A stretch of 64,000 bases of DNA from Ruegeria sp. Alg231-54 (GCF_900143525.1 NZ_FREZ01000010.1:62001-126000); one strand, 5' to 3'. Positions 45,878-55,427 are shown, counted from the stretch's first letter. Notes: generated from the letters alone by a model not told the origin. A program made the numbers and translations.

Positions 45878-47041
45878 ATGCGTTTACTCTCGGGCATCAT
45901 TGCCGCCACCCTGCTCGCCTCTCCCGCCCTGGCCCAATGTGGCGGCGGGTTCAATTCCTTTGTGAAGGGTCTGAAGGCCGAGGCCGTTCAGCAAGGGTTC
46001 GATAAATCCACCGTGAACAGCTTTTTCAAAGGTGTTCAGCAGGACAGCGCGGTTCTAAAGGCGGATCGGGCGCAAGGCGTATTCCAAATACCGTTCATCG
46101 ATTTTTCCCGCCGCCTGATCTCGCAGAACCGGATAGATCGCGGCAAATCCATGTCTCGCAAATACGATGCGGTGTTTGACCGGGTTGAGCGGGAATATGG
46201 CGTGTCGCGCGGTGTACTGCTGGCATTCTGGGCGTTCGAGACCGACTATGGCGCGGTACAAGGTGACTTCAACACCCGCAACGCTCTGGTCACTCTGGCG
46301 CATGACTGTCGCCGTCCCGAGCTGTTCCGACCGCAGGTTTTTGCGGCCATCAAGCTCTATAGCCAAGGGGATTTTGACCCCAACCGCACGACCGGTGCCT
46401 GGGCAGGTGAGATCGGCATGGTGCAAATGCTGCCCCGCGACATTCTGGAAAATGGCGTGGACGGGGATGGCGACGGCAAGGTCTCGTTAAAAACCTCAGC
46501 CCCGGATGCGCTGATGTCGGGCGGCAAGATGCTGTCGCATCTGGGCTGGCGTCCGGGTGAACCCTGGCTGCAGGAGGTAACTGTTCCCACCCAGATGGAC
46601 TGGTCCCTGTCCGGCCCCGGCAAGTCGCGGTCCGTATCCGAATGGCAGGCCATGGGCGTTCAAGCGCGCAGCGGATCTCTGGCCAATCTGCCCGCGTCGC
46701 TGATCCTGCCACAGGGTCGCAACGGCCCTGCATTTTTGGCCTACCCAAACTTTGACGTCTATTTCGAATGGAACCAGAGCTTTGTTTACGTCCTGACCGC
46801 TGCCTATTTCGGTACGCGGTTGGAGGGCGGCCAAATCTATGACGCAGGTTCCCCGCCACAAGGCCTGTCGGGCGCGCAGATGAAGCAGTTGCAGACCAAG
46901 CTACAAGCAAGCGGTTATGATGTTGGCAAGATCGACGGCATTCTGGGCGCGGGCACACGGGCTGCCGTTCAGGCCGAACAGGCACGGCTGGGGTTGCCCG
47001 CGGATGCGTGGCCAACAGCTGATTTGCTCAACCAGTTATGA
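45878..47041 (+). CDS. Lytic murein transglycosylase (MltB family) with peptidoglycan-binding domain
   Basis: A 387-aa secreted enzyme that cuts peptidoglycan with formation of 1,6-anhydromuramic ends. The signal peptide is MRLLSGIIAATLLASPALAQ. The catalytic Glu is in LLAFWAFETDYGAVQGDFN, followed by GAWAGEIGMVQMLPRDILENGVDGDGDGK. A C-terminal peptidoglycan-binding domain is visible as LSGAQMKQLQTKLQASGYDVGKIDGILGAGTRAAVQ. It begins 11 bases after cobD. Confidence 0.93.
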   Translation: MRLLSGIIAATLLASPALAQCGGGFNSFVKGLKAEAVQQGFDKSTVNSFFKGVQQDSAVLKADRAQGVFQIPFIDFSRRLISQNRIDRGKSMSRKYDAVFDRVEREYGVSRGVLLAFWAFETDYGAVQGDFNTRNALVTLAHDCRRPELFRPQVFAAIKLYSQGDFDPNRTTGAWAGEIGMVQMLPRDILENGVDGDGDGKVSLKTSAPDALMSGGKMLSHLGWRPGEPWLQEVTVPTQMDWSLSGPGKSRSVSEWQAMGVQARSGSLANLPASLILPQGRNGPAFLAYPNFDVYFEWNQSFVYVLTAAYFGTRLEGGQIYDAGSPPQGLSGAQMKQLQTKLQASGYDVGKIDGILGAGTRAAVQAEQARLGLPADAWPTADLLNQL

Positions 47042-47047
47042 GCCCCG

Positions 47048-47073
47048 ATGCGTCCCGCACAGACGGGACGCAT
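47048..47073. terminator. 10-bp perfect hairpin between convergent genes
   Basis: ATGCGTCCCG and CGGGACGCAT flank CACAGA. It lies seven bases after the transglycosylase stop and 21 before the end of the amidotransferase gene. No T-run is present on either strand, so it may serve as a bidirectional mRNA end rather than a classical terminator. Confidence 0.45.
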
Positions 47074-47093
47074 CCGGACGCAACACCACAGAG

Positions 47094-47891
47094 TTATGCA
47101 ACCTCGGCGTGGTGATGCGGCGCTTTTGGTTCAAACGCGTGTGAAGTCAACGCCCCTCCCCGCGTTTCAATCGCCGTATTGGCAGGGATTTCAGTCCATT
47201 CGCCGCTATTCGCGTCCAACGGTTCGGACGAAATAATGAACCCGTCCTTACACGCCTTGTAGTGGAGGCTTGGGGCAAAGCGGTCCGAGGCATATCGGGC
47301 GGCAAAAAGGCGATCGCCGTCCGACCAACAAGCGGCAAAGCGAAGATATGGCATCGTACCTCGGCGTCGTGACAGGTCTTCGACACGTTGGACTGCCCGC
47401 TCCATGGCGCCGATCGGATCGATATCCAGACCTTCGCCATGGGCAATCAGGAAAATCGCTTCGCTTTCGGTTGCGCCAAGCCGGTAGCTGTAGAGGTCAG
47501 GTGGTATCATCCCGTCCAACTCCTGCCGGATACGGTCATGCCCTCCGGCCTGCCCATTATGCATAAAACTCCATCTTCCAACGCCAAACGGGTGGCAGTT
47601 GTTCCGCGAAGTTGCAGTACCAGTTGATGCCCGCACATGGGCCAGAAAGAGATGCGACCGGGTGTGATGCGTAAGCTGTTTCAGGTTGGCATCCGACCAG
47701 GCGGGGTTAGTGTCCTTGTAAAAACAAGGCGTCTCACGTTCGGAATACCAGGCAAGGCCAAATCCATCTGCGTTGATCGGTGTCTTTCCGATCAGAGCAT
47801 TTCGGCTTTGAATGACAAGCGATTGCTCTTGGTTCAGAACCAATTCATCTAGATAACGCTTTGCGCCTGCCCAAGCCAGAAATCGGCACAT
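47094..47891 (-). CDS. Class II glutamine amidotransferase
   Basis: A 265-aa Ntn-hydrolase-type amidotransferase domain like YafJ or EgtC. The N-terminal nucleophile Cys2 is in MCRFLAWAG. Further active-site parts are NADGFGLAWYS, HVRASTGTATSRNNCHPFGVGRWSFMHNG and GATESEAIF. No synthase domain is attached and the acceptor is unknown. EgtC action in ergothioneine synthesis is possible for the family, but no egt genes are nearby. Confidence 0.88.
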   Translation of the reverse strand: MCRFLAWAGAKRYLDELVLNQEQSLVIQSRNALIGKTPINADGFGLAWYSERETPCFYKDTNPAWSDANLKQLTHHTRSHLFLAHVRASTGTATSRNNCHPFGVGRWSFMHNGQAGGHDRIRQELDGMIPPDLYSYRLGATESEAIFLIAHGEGLDIDPIGAMERAVQRVEDLSRRRGTMPYLRFAACWSDGDRLFAARYASDRFAPSLHYKACKDGFIISSEPLDANSGEWTEIPANTAIETRGGALTSHAFEPKAPHHHAEVA

Positions 47892-48070
47892 CTGTTAGCC
47901 CCATTGAGTATGAATTTTTCAGAGCATACCACCGGCTCAGATAAGAAAACTCACCATTCTTCGCGGGAATTCGGTATTATTTCGATCAAATGACAACGCA
48001 AAACGCGAATTTTAAATCAGCTAATGCCGTACTTGGATCCAATGCCTGATCGTCGAGGCGGCAACCAAAC

Positions 48071-48421
48071 TCATTCAGGCCGGACCGGGTATCGGTCGCC
48101 TTTCTCGTCAATCAAAACTAGGCGCTTACCGCTGCGTACATAGAGATCGCAGCGGCTGAACCCGTTACGATACGCGATGCAGACACTGCCGTCGTCGGCA
48201 ATGGAATATGTCCCAAACGCGGAATCCCCGCTGGCGTAGGTAAAGGAATAAGCCCCACCGGCCGAAAACTTGGACTGTCCGTCGTCATAGAAGGTCAGCG
48301 TTCGCCCCGCGAGGGCGTCCAGCTCGGCAGATGAAAGCGGGACATCTCCGGGTTTTGTTGGCCATTCCGCCGCCACAACCGGGTTGGCAGCCAACAAGGC
48401 AAAGATCAGATATCGGGTCAT
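48071..48421 (-). CDS. Periplasmic protein, DUF995-like
   Basis: A 116-aa protein with signal peptide MTRYLIFALLAANPVVAAE. The mature sequence has LSSAELDALAGRTLTFYDDGQSKFSAGG, SGDSAFGTYSIADDGSVCIAYRNG and CDLYVRSGKRLVLID, a pattern similar to small Rhodobacteraceae DUF995 proteins, with two conserved Cys that may form a disulfide. No function is known. It follows smc by 54 bases on the same strand. Confidence 0.6.
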   Translation of the reverse strand: MTRYLIFALLAANPVVAAEWPTKPGDVPLSSAELDALAGRTLTFYDDGQSKFSAGGAYSFTYASGDSAFGTYSIADDGSVCIAYRNGFSRCDLYVRSGKRLVLIDEKGDRYPVRPE

Positions 48422-48475
48422 GCGGCCACCTTACCCCGCCACCGGGCGATTGAGGCATAACGTTGCAGTGATCGA

Positions 48476-51400
48476 TCAGGCGACCATCTGTTCGGCCTTT
48501 TTCAGATCGACCGAAACCAACTGACTGACACCCTGTTCCTGCATGGTCACGCCAAACAACCGGTCCATCCGCGCCATGGTCACCGCGTGGTGGGTGATGA
48601 TCAGGAATCGAGTATCCGTCTGGCGGCACATCTCGTCCAGCAAGTCACAGAAACGGGTGACGTTGGCGTCATCCAGCGGCGCGTCGACCTCATCCAGCAC
48701 ACAGATCGGCGCGGGGTTGGCGAGGAAGACGCCAAAGATCAGCGCCGTTGCAGTCAGGGTCTGTTCGCCGCCCGACAGCAGGCTAAGCGTCGACAGCTTC
48801 TTGCCCGGTGGCTGGCACATGATTTCCAGCCCGGCATCCAGCGGATCATCGCTTTCGACCATGACCAGATTGGCCTCACCGCCTCCAAACAGGTGTTTGA
48901 ACAGCATCGCGAAGTTCGAGTTCACCTGCTCAAACGCGGTCAGCAGGCGCTCACGACCCTCACGGTTGAGGCTGGCGATGCCGCTGCGCAGGGCTTTGAT
49001 CGCCTCTTCTAGGTCAGCCTTTTCGCTGTTCAGTGTGTCAAACTCTTCCTGGACTTCCTTGGCGTCTTCTTCGGCCCGTAGGTTCACCGCACCCATCGCG
49101 TCTCGCTGGCGCTTGTGGCGGTTTACTTCGGCCTCCAGCGCGTCAGCGGCAGGCATCTGGTCGGGGTTCACATCCAGTTGGTTCAGCAACTGGTTCGGCG
49201 TCAGCTGCTGATCTTCAGCGATCCGCTCAGCGGCGGCCACGACGCTTTCCTTGGCCGCGTCACAGCGCGCCTCAGCTGCCGCGCGGGATTCGCGGGCTTC
49301 GGACGCCAAACGCTCAGCTTCACGCTCGGCCAGCACGACTTCGCGCTGCTGCGTCTCAGCCTCGGCAAGTTTGTCAGCGGCCTCGGCACGTCGGGCCTCG
49401 GCTGTCTCGATCAACTCGTTCAGTTCTTCGCGGGCTTCGGCGATCTCACCCGGAGCGGCCATCGCCTCAGACAGTTCCTCCTCAGAGCTTTCCTTGCGTT
49501 CGACCAATTCCGCGATACGTTTTTCTGCCGAATCCAGCCGGTGCCGCCAGCCACTGAGGTCCTTGGTCACTTCCTGGGCCCGCCGGGTTCGTGCCTCGCC
49601 TTCACGGCGCAGTTCATCATGGGATGAGCGATGGGTCAGCATGGTGATCCGCGCGGCCTCAACCGTCTGTTTGATATCCTCGACCTGCGCGCGCGCGCTG
49701 TCGACGTCACCTAGGCCGGCCAGAGCGCCTTCGGCCTCGCGTAGTTGCGCGCGGGCAGACATGGCATCGTCTTTGTGCCGATCTACTGCAAGGGTCAGCG
49801 TTTCCAGCTTGCCCTCAGCCAGATTGCGGTCGGCCTCAGCCCGGCTTAGCCGGCGCGCGGATTCCGCCATCCGCTGATCGGCGGCGCGTCGGGCTTCGCG
49901 GGCCCGGCGGTCTGCCTCGGTGACATCCGCCAGTTGCTGCGACAGCGCCTCATGTGCGGCACGGGCACCATCAGCCTGCGCTTCGGCGCGGGTAAGCTCC
50001 TGTTTCAGAGCTTCAAGCTTGTTGAGCTGCTCCAACCGCAAAGCTGCAGCGCTTGGCGCATCTTCGGCCCATGCCCGGAACCCGTCCCAACGCCACAAGT
50101 CACCCGAACGGGACACCAGACGCTGCCCCGGCTTTAATGAGGCTTGCAGCCGCGCGCCCTGATCCGCATCAACCAATCCGATCTGAGCGATCCGGCGGCT
50201 CAGACGGTCTGGGCCCGAGACATGCAACGCCAATGGTTCTGCCCCATCGGGCAGGCGCTGATCTGCATCGTAGCCTGACACCTGCACCCAGCCGGATGGT
50301 CCATCGGCATCGACCAACGGTGTACGCAGATCATCAGCCAGTGCCGCCCCCAGCGCCTTTTCATAGCCGGGCTCGACCCGCAGCAGATCCAAAACCTGCC
50401 CGCCTTCGGCCGTATCCCGTTCAACCAGCTTGGCCAAGGCGGATGTCTCGGCACGGATCGCGCCCAGTTCACCCTCGGCCTCAGACCGCTGGGCGCGTGC
50501 TTCGGCTTCTCTCGCTTGCGTTTCATTGCGCAGCTCGTCCGCTGCGGCCAGCGCTTCGTCGGCGGCCTCAGCGGCCTCGCGCGCTTCTTCCTCACCCTCT
50601 TGCGCTTCCTCAAACGCTTCGCTGGCGCGGGTCAAAGCATTGCGGGCTTCGTCTACCGCAGCACGGGCTTTCTCTTCTTCGCCTTCGGACCGGGTCAGCG
50701 TCTTGCGGCTGTCTTCGACCAAACGCTGAGCCGACTGGTGACGCGCCACAAGACGCGCCACATCTTCGGTTTCCTGCGACAGGTGATCTTCTCGGTCTTG
50801 CAGCACGGATGCGGCTTCGCGCGCGATCTCGGCGGCCTCAGCCACTTTGTCGTCATGCCCATCTGCCGCTTTGGCCAGTTCGCGCGCTTCCCATTCCAGA
50901 CGCTCAATCATCTGGCCCGCGTCCCGGTTCAGGCCGGTTTCGCGTTCGATATCGTTGGCCAATTGCTGAATGCGGTTGGTCAGCGTCTCGATCGTCTGAC
51001 GCGCGCGGGTTTCCTGATCAGCCAGTTGGTCGCGTTGCACCTGCTGTCGTTGCAAGACGGCGGCGGCAATGGCTTCCTCCTCGCGCAGAGGCGGCAGAGT
51101 TTCCTCGATTTCAGACCGCTTGGCGCTGGCGGCGCGCGCTTCAGCCTCGGCACGCGAGGCTTCGGTGATCCGCTCGCGCAAGACGTCTTCGGCCTGCTGG
51201 CGGGCCATGTCGGCCTCTTTCCAGCGGCGATAAAGCAGCATGCCTTCAGCCTGACGCAGTTGTTCCCCGATCTCTCGGTACCGGGCGGCTTGACGGGCCT
51301 GCCGCGCAAGCTGCGCTAATTGGGTGCCAAGCTGTTCGAGAACGTCATCCACACGGGTCAGGTTGGATTCAGTGCCCTTTAGCTTCAGCTCTGCTTCATG

Positions 51401-51931
51401 GCGACGTTGATAAAGGCCCGAGATACCTGCCGCTTCTTCCAGAATACGGCGGCGTGCACGGGGCTTGGCGTTGATCAACTCGGCAATGCGGTTCTGACCC
51501 ACCAGCGCCGGAGAATGCGCACCTGTCGAGGCGTCAGCGAACAGCATCTGCACGTCACGCGCACGCACATCCTTACCATTGGTCTTGTAAGCGCTGCCCA
51601 CATCGCGGGTGATGCGGCGCACAATTTCCAACTGATCGCTGTCATTGAACCCAGAGGGCGCCAACCGCTCAGAGTTATCCATCGTCAGGACAACTTCGGC
51701 AAAGTTGCGGGCCGGGCGTGTCGCGGCCCCGGCAAAGATCACATCCTCCATCGCGCCACCGCGCATGGATTTGGGACGGTTTTCACCCATTACCCAACGC
51801 AACGCTTCCAGAAGATTGGACTTGCCGCAGCCATTTGGACCCACCACACCGGTCAACCCATCCGCGATGATCAGATCGGTCGGGTCAACAAAGCTTTTGA
51901 AGCCGGTGAGTTTAAGTTTGCTGAACCGCAA
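48476..51931 (-). CDS. smc: Chromosome segregation protein SMC
   Basis: The ATPase of bacterial condensin. It is 1151 aa with Walker A GPNGCGKSNLLEALRWV at about residue 32, two long coiled coils (roughly 170-500 and 660-1000), a hinge around 510-650, the ABC signature LLSGGEQTLTATALIF and Walker B ICVLDEVDAPLDDAN. It begins at TTG 51931: an in-frame TAG stop lies only eight codons upstream and no ATG or GTG intervenes. ScpA/ScpB genes are not in the window. Confidence 0.97.
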   Translation of the reverse strand: MRFSKLKLTGFKSFVDPTDLIIADGLTGVVGPNGCGKSNLLEALRWVMGENRPKSMRGGAMEDVIFAGAATRPARNFAEVVLTMDNSERLAPSGFNDSDQLEIVRRITRDVGSAYKTNGKDVRARDVQMLFADASTGAHSPALVGQNRIAELINAKPRARRRILEEAAGISGLYQRRHEAELKLKGTESNLTRVDDVLEQLGTQLAQLARQARQAARYREIGEQLRQAEGMLLYRRWKEADMARQQAEDVLRERITEASRAEAEARAASAKRSEIEETLPPLREEEAIAAAVLQRQQVQRDQLADQETRARQTIETLTNRIQQLANDIERETGLNRDAGQMIERLEWEARELAKAADGHDDKVAEAAEIAREAASVLQDREDHLSQETEDVARLVARHQSAQRLVEDSRKTLTRSEGEEEKARAAVDEARNALTRASEAFEEAQEGEEEAREAAEAADEALAAADELRNETQAREAEARAQRSEAEGELGAIRAETSALAKLVERDTAEGGQVLDLLRVEPGYEKALGAALADDLRTPLVDADGPSGWVQVSGYDADQRLPDGAEPLALHVSGPDRLSRRIAQIGLVDADQGARLQASLKPGQRLVSRSGDLWRWDGFRAWAEDAPSAAALRLEQLNKLEALKQELTRAEAQADGARAAHEALSQQLADVTEADRRAREARRAADQRMAESARRLSRAEADRNLAEGKLETLTLAVDRHKDDAMSARAQLREAEGALAGLGDVDSARAQVEDIKQTVEAARITMLTHRSSHDELRREGEARTRRAQEVTKDLSGWRHRLDSAEKRIAELVERKESSEEELSEAMAAPGEIAEAREELNELIETAEARRAEAADKLAEAETQQREVVLAEREAERLASEARESRAAAEARCDAAKESVVAAAERIAEDQQLTPNQLLNQLDVNPDQMPAADALEAEVNRHKRQRDAMGAVNLRAEEDAKEVQEEFDTLNSEKADLEEAIKALRSGIASLNREGRERLLTAFEQVNSNFAMLFKHLFGGGEANLVMVESDDPLDAGLEIMCQPPGKKLSTLSLLSGGEQTLTATALIFGVFLANPAPICVLDEVDAPLDDANVTRFCDLLDEMCRQTDTRFLIITHHAVTMARMDRLFGVTMQEQGVSQLVSVDLKKAEQMVA

Positions 51932-52070
51932 AGGCCGCTCGTCCCATGATTCCTATATCTGGAAGTCTGCGCAACCCATTGGGGGTGAGTCAACGGAGTA
52001 ACGCAGGATATGGGATTTCACGCCAAGTTATCCACAATATCTTGCCAAAATACGCAAAAAAGCGCGTATC

Positions 52071-52466
52071 TCAGTAAGGAGCGCACTCAAAAAACTGATA
52101 GCCATAGTCTTCGTAGTAGCCATAGTCGATACATTCATAGGGACCGCGAAGAAGGCTGCCGAAAATCAGCTCTTCCCCAAGTTCCCGGTCACAACCCAGA
52201 ATGCCCACAGTGACCGCAGCATCGCCCAGAACATCCAACAACGGGCAACCTGACACCTGTGCCATAGCCAGTGCGGCCCGGTCGCGAATGGGGCCAAGGC
52301 GCGGAGCATATTGAGAGTTGATGCGTACAGCCTCGGCCAGTTGATCGCGGACCCGCACGTCAAACACACTGCCATTCACCGCAACGCGGGTCGCAGGCAC
52401 ATCGCGAAAGTGGGGCGTGCCGGCCGAGCAAGCGGCCAGCACTAGAAGGGACAGGTACCGGATCAT
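52071..52466 (-). CDS. Putative lipoprotein of unknown function
   Basis: A 131-aa protein with signal MIRYLSLLVLAAC and lipobox LAAC. The mature part has TRVAVNGSVFDVRVRDQLAEAVRIN, CPLLDVLGDAAVTVGILGC and a tyrosine-rich acidic end, YECIDYGYYEDYGYQFFE. I do not recognise a family. It lies 46 bases past the aminotransferase gene and may be read from the same promoter. Confidence 0.6.
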   Translation of the reverse strand: MIRYLSLLVLAACSAGTPHFRDVPATRVAVNGSVFDVRVRDQLAEAVRINSQYAPRLGPIRDRAALAMAQVSGCPLLDVLGDAAVTVGILGCDRELGEELIFGSLLRGPYECIDYGYYEDYGYQFFECAPY

Positions 52467-52511
52467 ACCCCCAGCATTGCGCCACCAAGGTTAACAAAAC
52501 CTTTCCGCCGA

Positions 52512-53711
52512 TCAGGCGCGCAAAACCTCACCCAATCGGCGAATACCCTCGCTGATCGTATCCTCATTCGAGTTCGAGAAACTCAACCGGATCGTGTTGC
52601 TCCCGCTGCCGTCCGGGAAAAAGGCCCCACCCGGGACAAAGGCTAATTTGACCGTGTCCAGCGCCCGGGCTAACAGTTCGGCCCCGTTTGTACCGACCGG
52701 CAATGTCAACCACACGAACATGCCACCTTCCGGCTTGGTCCACTGCACGCCATCGGGCATATGGTCCTGCAACGCCTGCAACATGGCGTCGCGGCGGGCA
52801 CCGTAGACACGACGCAGCATCGGGATATGCGTGTCGAAACAAGCCCGTGCCACCTGGTCAATGGCCATCTGGTTGATGGTCGCCGAATGCAGATCGGCAG
52901 CCTGTTTCATCAACACCATTTGGGAAATCACTGGCTTTGCCGCCACGACCCAACCAACCCGCAACCCCGGAGACAAGGTTTTCGAAAAGCTTCCACAATA
53001 GATCGTGCGGCAGTCCTCAATCGACCCTTTGCACGCCAATTCCAGTGCCAGAACCGGTGGGATTGCATCCCCGTCATAACGCAGGGCCTGATAGGCGCCA
53101 TCCTCGATCACCGCACAGTTTAACTGATCCGTCAGATCCAGCAGCGCTTCCCGCCCCCGCAGATCCACGGTTTCGCCTGTCGGGTTGGCGAAATCGGGCG
53201 AGAGATAGGCAAATTTGACCGCGCCTTCGCCCGCTAACGCAGCGTACTCAGCCGCGCCCCGGTTGCCATTGATGCTGAGCCGGTCAAAACGCGGTTCATA
53301 GGCATTGAATGCGGCCAGTGCGCCCAGATAGGTCGGCCATCCGACCAACGCAGTATCGCCCGGCGACAGATAGAGTTTACCCAGATAATCCAGTGCCTGC
53401 TGCGAGCCTGACGTGATCAGGATGTTCTCAAGCCCGCATTTCACACCAATTGAACCCATGTGGTCGATGAGCCATTCCCGCAGCGGGACGTAGCCTTCGC
53501 TGACGGAATATTGCAGCGCCTGGGCCTGCTGGTTCGGCCCCAACGCAGCTTGAAAGGCGGCAGAGAATCCTTCGGCTGGAAACAACGCGGGATCGGGGAT
53601 GCCGCCTGCAAACGAGATGATCCCCGGCTGATCCAACAGCTTTAACAACTCACGTATCTCAGACGCTTTCATCCGGGATGCCCGCGTGGCGAACAATTCG
53701 TGCGTAGACAT
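52512..53711 (-). CDS. PLP-dependent aminotransferase, class I (2-aminoadipate/ARO8-like)
   Basis: A 399-aa fold-type I aminotransferase like LysN or the catalytic half of MocR regulators, without a DNA-binding domain. It has RMKASEIRELLKLLDQPGIISFAGGIPDPALFP at the N-terminus, SGSQQALDYLGKLYL, VIEDGAYQALRYDG (cofactor Asp) and the PLP lysine in YCGSFSKTLSPGLRVGWV. The substrate is not predictable; branched-chain, aromatic or aminoadipate are all possible. It is divergent from a GntR regulator with a palindrome between, which suggests local control. Confidence 0.9.
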   Translation of the reverse strand: MSTHELFATRASRMKASEIRELLKLLDQPGIISFAGGIPDPALFPAEGFSAAFQAALGPNQQAQALQYSVSEGYVPLREWLIDHMGSIGVKCGLENILITSGSQQALDYLGKLYLSPGDTALVGWPTYLGALAAFNAYEPRFDRLSINGNRGAAEYAALAGEGAVKFAYLSPDFANPTGETVDLRGREALLDLTDQLNCAVIEDGAYQALRYDGDAIPPVLALELACKGSIEDCRTIYCGSFSKTLSPGLRVGWVVAAKPVISQMVLMKQAADLHSATINQMAIDQVARACFDTHIPMLRRVYGARRDAMLQALQDHMPDGVQWTKPEGGMFVWLTLPVGTNGAELLARALDTVKLAFVPGGAFFPDGSGSNTIRLSFSNSNEDTISEGIRRLGEVLRA

Positions 53712-53828
53712 GAGTCTCCTCCGCTCTCAGTCACGGCCAGCGTAGAGAGGAATAGCATAAAGTCAACAATGCTGACCTAAATTTTTCAAGCCACGCGAAC
53801 CCGAATTCTTGAACCTCGCCGCCATCCA

Positions 53829-53847
53829 TGGTCATATCATTTGACCA
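53829..53847. promoter_or_regulatory. Inverted repeat, probable GntR-family operator
   Basis: TGGTCA-TATCATT-TGACCA lies 21 bases before the regulator start. It carries the TGGTC...GACCA half-sites of FadR-type regulators. A weaker copy, GTCA-N7-TGAC, occurs at 53762-53776, near the aminotransferase promoter. Confidence 0.55.
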
Positions 53848-53867
53848 ATTTCCGGAATGACGCCTGT

Positions 53868-54638
53868 ATGCCTTTTCAAAAAGTTCAGACCGAAAAGCTT
53901 TCAATCGCGGTGGTTCGCCAGATTGAACTGCTGATCCTGCGCGGCATACTGCGCCCCGGCGAACGTCTGCCCGCCGAACGCGAATTGGCCGAGCGGCTGG
54001 GCGTATCCCGGCCGTCCCTGCGCGACGCGATCGCGGACCTGCAAAGCCAAGGGTTGCTGACAGCAAAAGCAGGATCCGGGATCTATGTGGCCGAGGTTCT
54101 GGGCTCCGCCTTCTCCCCGGCGCTGATCCGGCTGTTCGGCAGCCATGACGAGGCGGTGTTCGATTACCTCTCGTTCCGGCGCGACATGGAAGGGTTGGCC
54201 GCCGAGCGCGCAGCCCGGCTGGGCTCGGACAGCGATCTGAAGGTGGTTCAGACGATTTTTGACAAGATGGAAGCCGCTCATACCAGCAACGCGACCGAAG
54301 ATGAGGCGCAGCTGGACGCGCAATTCCACATGGCGATCATCGAGGCCAGCCACAATGTGGTCATGCTGCATATGATGCGGTCAATGTACGATCTGTTGCG
54401 GCAGGGTGTGTTCTATAACCGCCAGATGATGTTCCAGCAGCAAACGACGCGCGAAGCAATTCTGGACCAGCACCGCGCCATCAACACGGCGCTTCAGGCA
54501 CGCGACCCGGCTGCGGCCAGACACGCGGTTCAAGAACATCTAAGCTTTGTTGAACGCTGCATGGCAGATCAGCAAAAAGCAGAAAGAAACGAAGAAATCG
54601 CTCAGCAACGCCTTCAACACGAGGCAGGCACACTGTGA
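53868..54638 (+). CDS. GntR/FadR-family transcriptional regulator
   Basis: A 256-aa regulator with an N-terminal winged helix (RQIELLILRGILRPGERLPAERELAERLGVSRPSLRDAIADLQSQGLLTAK) and a C-terminal FCD ligand-binding domain with metal-type His positions (DAQFHMAIIEASHNVVMLHMM, DQHRAINTAL, RHAVQEHL). The layout is that of PdhR/LldR. ATG 53868 is the start. It probably controls the divergent aminotransferase and itself. The ligand is likely an organic acid or amino acid. Confidence 0.92.
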   Translation: MPFQKVQTEKLSIAVVRQIELLILRGILRPGERLPAERELAERLGVSRPSLRDAIADLQSQGLLTAKAGSGIYVAEVLGSAFSPALIRLFGSHDEAVFDYLSFRRDMEGLAAERAARLGSDSDLKVVQTIFDKMEAAHTSNATEDEAQLDAQFHMAIIEASHNVVMLHMMRSMYDLLRQGVFYNRQMMFQQQTTREAILDQHRAINTALQARDPAAARHAVQEHLSFVERCMADQQKAERNEEIAQQRLQHEAGTL

Positions 54639-54641
54639 TCG

Positions 54642-55424
54642 TCAACGTTTGAGTTGCATCGACTTTACGCGTTGCTTCATGTCTTCATAGTCCTGTTGCG
54701 TCAGGCTGGCACGGCGGAACGCATTTAGAATTCTCCATTGGTGCCACCGGCTGGGCCACGTGAGGCTGTCCAGCGCAGTGAAGGCATAAAGGTCTCCACG
54801 GAGGTGGACTTTCCGCATCTCCAACTGCTCAGCCATAAAATCCAGGCTTTGCTCAGAGAAAAAGCTGATGTGCTGGCCCGTCTCAAAAGCCCAGTACCAC
54901 CAGTCGCGCGGCGGTAGATCCTTTGGATCGAAGCAAGTCGCCGAAAAAAAGAGCGTTTCGAAACCAAATTTCTTGCGCGCCTCTTTTATGTGCGAAAGCG
55001 GATCCGGCAAATGTTCAAGAACTTCAAAGGCCGTCGCAACTGCATATGTTCCATCATCCGCCTCGAACCCACGCGCCAACAGGTTTTCTGCATAGCGGTC
55101 GGACCAGTGAAAATTCAGTCCAATGTCCCTTAGGCCGCGAACAAACAACCCATAGCCTCCGCCAATGTCGACCCCACGGGCATCTGCAAGACCATTCGCT
55201 CGCATGACTGTTGAAACACGGCGCAGGTTCGACAGGTTTCGGGCAACGATCCCTGTATCCGTCAACGCGATCGCATCGCTATACGCTTCTTCCAGCCATG
55301 TCGGGTTTTCCACCCAGATATAACTGCAGCTTTCATCCAGAAAGTACTTTGCCGGGTGCCGCCCGATCACTTCGCTTTCAAAAAGCAACACTCCAAGTTG
55401 CCTGGTGATTGGAGAATAGGGCAT
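54642..55424 (-). CDS. Class I SAM-dependent methyltransferase
   Basis: A 260-aa methyltransferase with motif I as GVDIGGGYGLFVRGLRDIG, HWSDRYAENLLARGF, and the post-motif VATAFEVLEHLPDPLSHIKEARKKF. The C-terminal part has WWYWAFETGQHISFFSEQSLDFMAEQL, as in methyltransferases of cell-surface sugar clusters. It starts three bases after the glycosyltransferase gene and the pair is set apart from the flanking genes, with a looser, more A/T-rich codon use by eye. Sugar or lipid methylation is an inference. Confidence 0.8.
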   Translation of the reverse strand: MPYSPITRQLGVLLFESEVIGRHPAKYFLDESCSYIWVENPTWLEEAYSDAIALTDTGIVARNLSNLRRVSTVMRANGLADARGVDIGGGYGLFVRGLRDIGLNFHWSDRYAENLLARGFEADDGTYAVATAFEVLEHLPDPLSHIKEARKKFGFETLFFSATCFDPKDLPPRDWWYWAFETGQHISFFSEQSLDFMAEQLEMRKVHLRGDLYAFTALDSLTWPSRWHQWRILNAFRRASLTQQDYEDMKQRVKSMQLKR

Positions 55425-55427
55425 TGA

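Noticed and set aside
50053..51168. A 371-codon Pro/Arg-rich frame antisense to smc
   Set aside because: The composition is the reverse image of the coiled coil of SMC (Ala/Glu/Arg-rich), with no domain features.
48476..51931. A defence-type SMC system (for example MksB or Wadjet)
   Set aside because: The size, hinge, signature and Walker motifs are those of housekeeping SMC, and no JetABCD or MksEFG partner is adjacent.
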